Assembly (NCBI GenBank): GCA_035406565.1
Contig: DAONLG010000089.1
Span: 1-5,814 of the forward strand
Direction of reading: 5' to 3'
DNA length: 5,814 nt
From: Soehngenia sp035406565
Lineage (GTDB): Bacteria; Bacillota; Clostridia; Tissierellales; Tissierellaceae
The translations under genes and the position numbers were made by a program. Each line of letters opens with the position of its first letter. The stretch's first letter is position 1. The notes beneath the pieces were generated by a model. It saw only the letters and a program-made list of their open reading frames with translations, did no database searches and was not told the DNA's origin. This document shows positions 4,755 to 5,814 of the stretch, piece by piece.

Positions 4755-5814
4755 TTATTTAAAATTTCTTAGTCTTAAAGAATTACTTACTACAGTTACA
4801 GAGCTAAATGCCATTGCTGCTCCTGCTATCATAGGATTCAAGTATCCTAATGCTGCAAATGGAATCCCTATTGTATTGTAGAAAAATGCCCAAAACAAAT
4901 TTTGTTTGATGGTTCTCATTGTCCTATGGCTAAGCCTTATAGCTGTTACTACACCATTTAAATCACCTTTTATTAAAGTGATATCTGAGGCTTCGATGGC
5001 AATGTCAGTACCTGTTCCTATTGCAAACCCAACATCTGCGCTTGCTAATGCCGGTGCGTCATTTATTCCATCTCCTACCATGCCGACGATTTTACCTTCT
5101 TTTTTTAGTTTTGTTACGATCTTTTCTTTGTTTTCAGGCAATACTTCGGCGATTACATTTTCAATTGATACTTCTCTTGCTATTGCTTTAGCTGTCCTTT
5201 CATTGTCTCCTGTGATCATATAAAGCTCTAAGCCCATTTCTTTCATTTTCTTAATCGCTTCATAAGAGCTTTCTTTTATTTTATCTGCTATACCTATGAT
5301 ACCACTTATTTCATTGTCAACAGAAACTATAATCACAGTTTGGCCTTTATTCTCAAGTTCTGCTATCTTTTCTTCTATATTATCATCAATTTCTATCAAA
5401 TTTTCTTTTATTAAAGCTCTATTACCTATTGCGATTTTCTTCCCATTATATATGGCTTTTATTCCCTTTCCAGGAATCGCATTGAAGTCTTTTGTTTCTT
5501 TAAATTCAATATTCTTTGCCTTTGCATAATTTACTACCGCTTCTCCCAATGGATGCTCAGAAGTGTTTTCGACTGCAGCTGCAAGCTCGATTAATTCGTT
5601 CTCACGAATGTTGTCAAAGCTTTCTACATAGATTACTTCAGGTGATCCCTTGGTAATGGTGCCAGTCTTATCTAGTACAATTGTCGTCAATTTGTGAGCA
5701 AGTTCTAGATGCTCTCCAGATTTTATCAATATACCATGTTCAGCTCCCTTTCCTGTCCCCACCATAATCGCTGTGGGCGTAGCTAAACCCAACGCACAAG
5801 GACAAGCTATAACT
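4755..5814 (-). CDS. copA: Cu(I)-exporting P1B-type ATPase CopA, C-terminal part
   Basis: This is the C-terminal 352 codons of a copper-translocating P-type ATPase. The 5' part, including any N-terminal metal-binding domains, the actuator domain and early membrane helices, lies beyond the right edge. The frame runs open to the edge and begins VIACPCALGLATPT, so the intramembrane CPC metal site is present (residues 4-6 of the visible part). Then follow the phosphorylated Asp in DKTGT (48-52), the nucleotide-domain HP motif in SEHPLGEA (87-88), TGDN (201-204) and the hinge GDGINDAP (247-254). Two last membrane helices carry YN (312-313) and MAFSS (334-338); this YN plus MxxSS set is the Cu(I) signature and argues against Zn/Cd or Cu(II) subtypes. 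The TTG at 5790-5792 is an internal Leu codon of CPCALG and not a start. The gene is followed by copZ and csoR. The promoter and CsoR operator are outside the window. Confidence 0.96.
   Translation of the reverse strand, partial: VIACPCALGLATPTAIMVGTGKGAEHGILIKSGEHLELAHKLTTIVLDKTGTITKGSPEVIYVESFDNIRENELIELAAAVENTSEHPLGEAVVNYAKAKNIEFKETKDFNAIPGKGIKAIYNGKKIAIGNRALIKENLIEIDDNIEEKIAELENKGQTVIIVSVDNEISGIIGIADKIKESSYEAIKKMKEMGLELYMITGDNERTAKAIAREVSIENVIAEVLPENKEKIVTKLKKEGKIVGMVGDGINDAPALASADVGFAIGTGTDIAIEASDITLIKGDLNGVVTAIRLSHRTMRTIKQNLFWAFFYNTIGIPFAALGYLNPMIAGAAMAFSSVTVVSNSLRLRNFK

Noticed and set aside
592..5529. Several + strand open frames of 60-150 codons antisense to clpB, the J-protein gene and copA
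   Set aside because: They mirror the strongly biased codons of the - strand genes and have no ribosome binding sites and no recognisable domains.
5790..5792. TTG as the start of a 345-residue copA
   Set aside because: The frame stays open to the window edge and encodes the CPC motif upstream of this codon, which is the internal Leu of CPCALG. The gene is cut by the window, not short.
1..5814. CRISPR array, insertion sequence, phage or defence system
   Set aside because: There are no regularly spaced repeats, transposase frames, terminal inverted repeats or target duplications. All genes belong to known housekeeping or stress families with uniform base composition.

Overview
The window reads as a piece of chromosome from an AT-rich, low-GC Gram-positive bacterium. 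The best guess is a clostridial or Tissierellia-like Firmicute. The evidence is a large SRP RNA with an Alu domain (the Bacillus/Clostridium type), a perfect CtsR operator, AGGTGAT-type ribosome binding sites, consensus sigma-A promoters and strong A/T codon bias. Genus cannot be read from the sequence.

Left part (1-540, + strand): a promoter with both hexamers at consensus (TTGACA, 17 bp, TATAAT) drives tRNA-Ser(GGA) with an encoded CCA. About 10 nt later comes the large SRP RNA (ffs/scr), so the two RNAs are almost certainly one precursor. A perfect 38-bp inverted repeat at 499-536 ends this unit and also serves the convergent clpB unit.

Middle part (540-4180, - strand): a heat-shock operon made of a class B J-domain co-chaperone (DnaJ/CbpA-like, no zinc finger) followed 13 bp later by the disaggregase ClpB. 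Its promoter (TTGAAA, 17 bp, TATAAT) is followed at the start site by a perfect 17-nt CtsR operator. The operon should therefore be repressed by CtsR and released by heat or protein damage. The J-protein would deliver aggregates with DnaK to ClpB.

Right part (4222-5814, - strand): a copper-resistance operon read in the order copA (C-terminal 352 codons only, entering from beyond base 5814), copZ and csoR. It is tightly packed and ends in a 44-bp perfect palindrome that contains the csoR stop codon. CopA exports Cu(I), CopZ carries it, and CsoR is the Cu(I)-sensing repressor. The operon promoter and the CsoR operator lie outside the window.

All gene families here are known and I found no undescribed system. 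The notable points are regulatory and architectural: the CtsR-controlled J-protein/ClpB pair, the fused tRNA-Ser/SRP RNA unit with possible tandem promoters, and csoR as the last gene of the cop operon.
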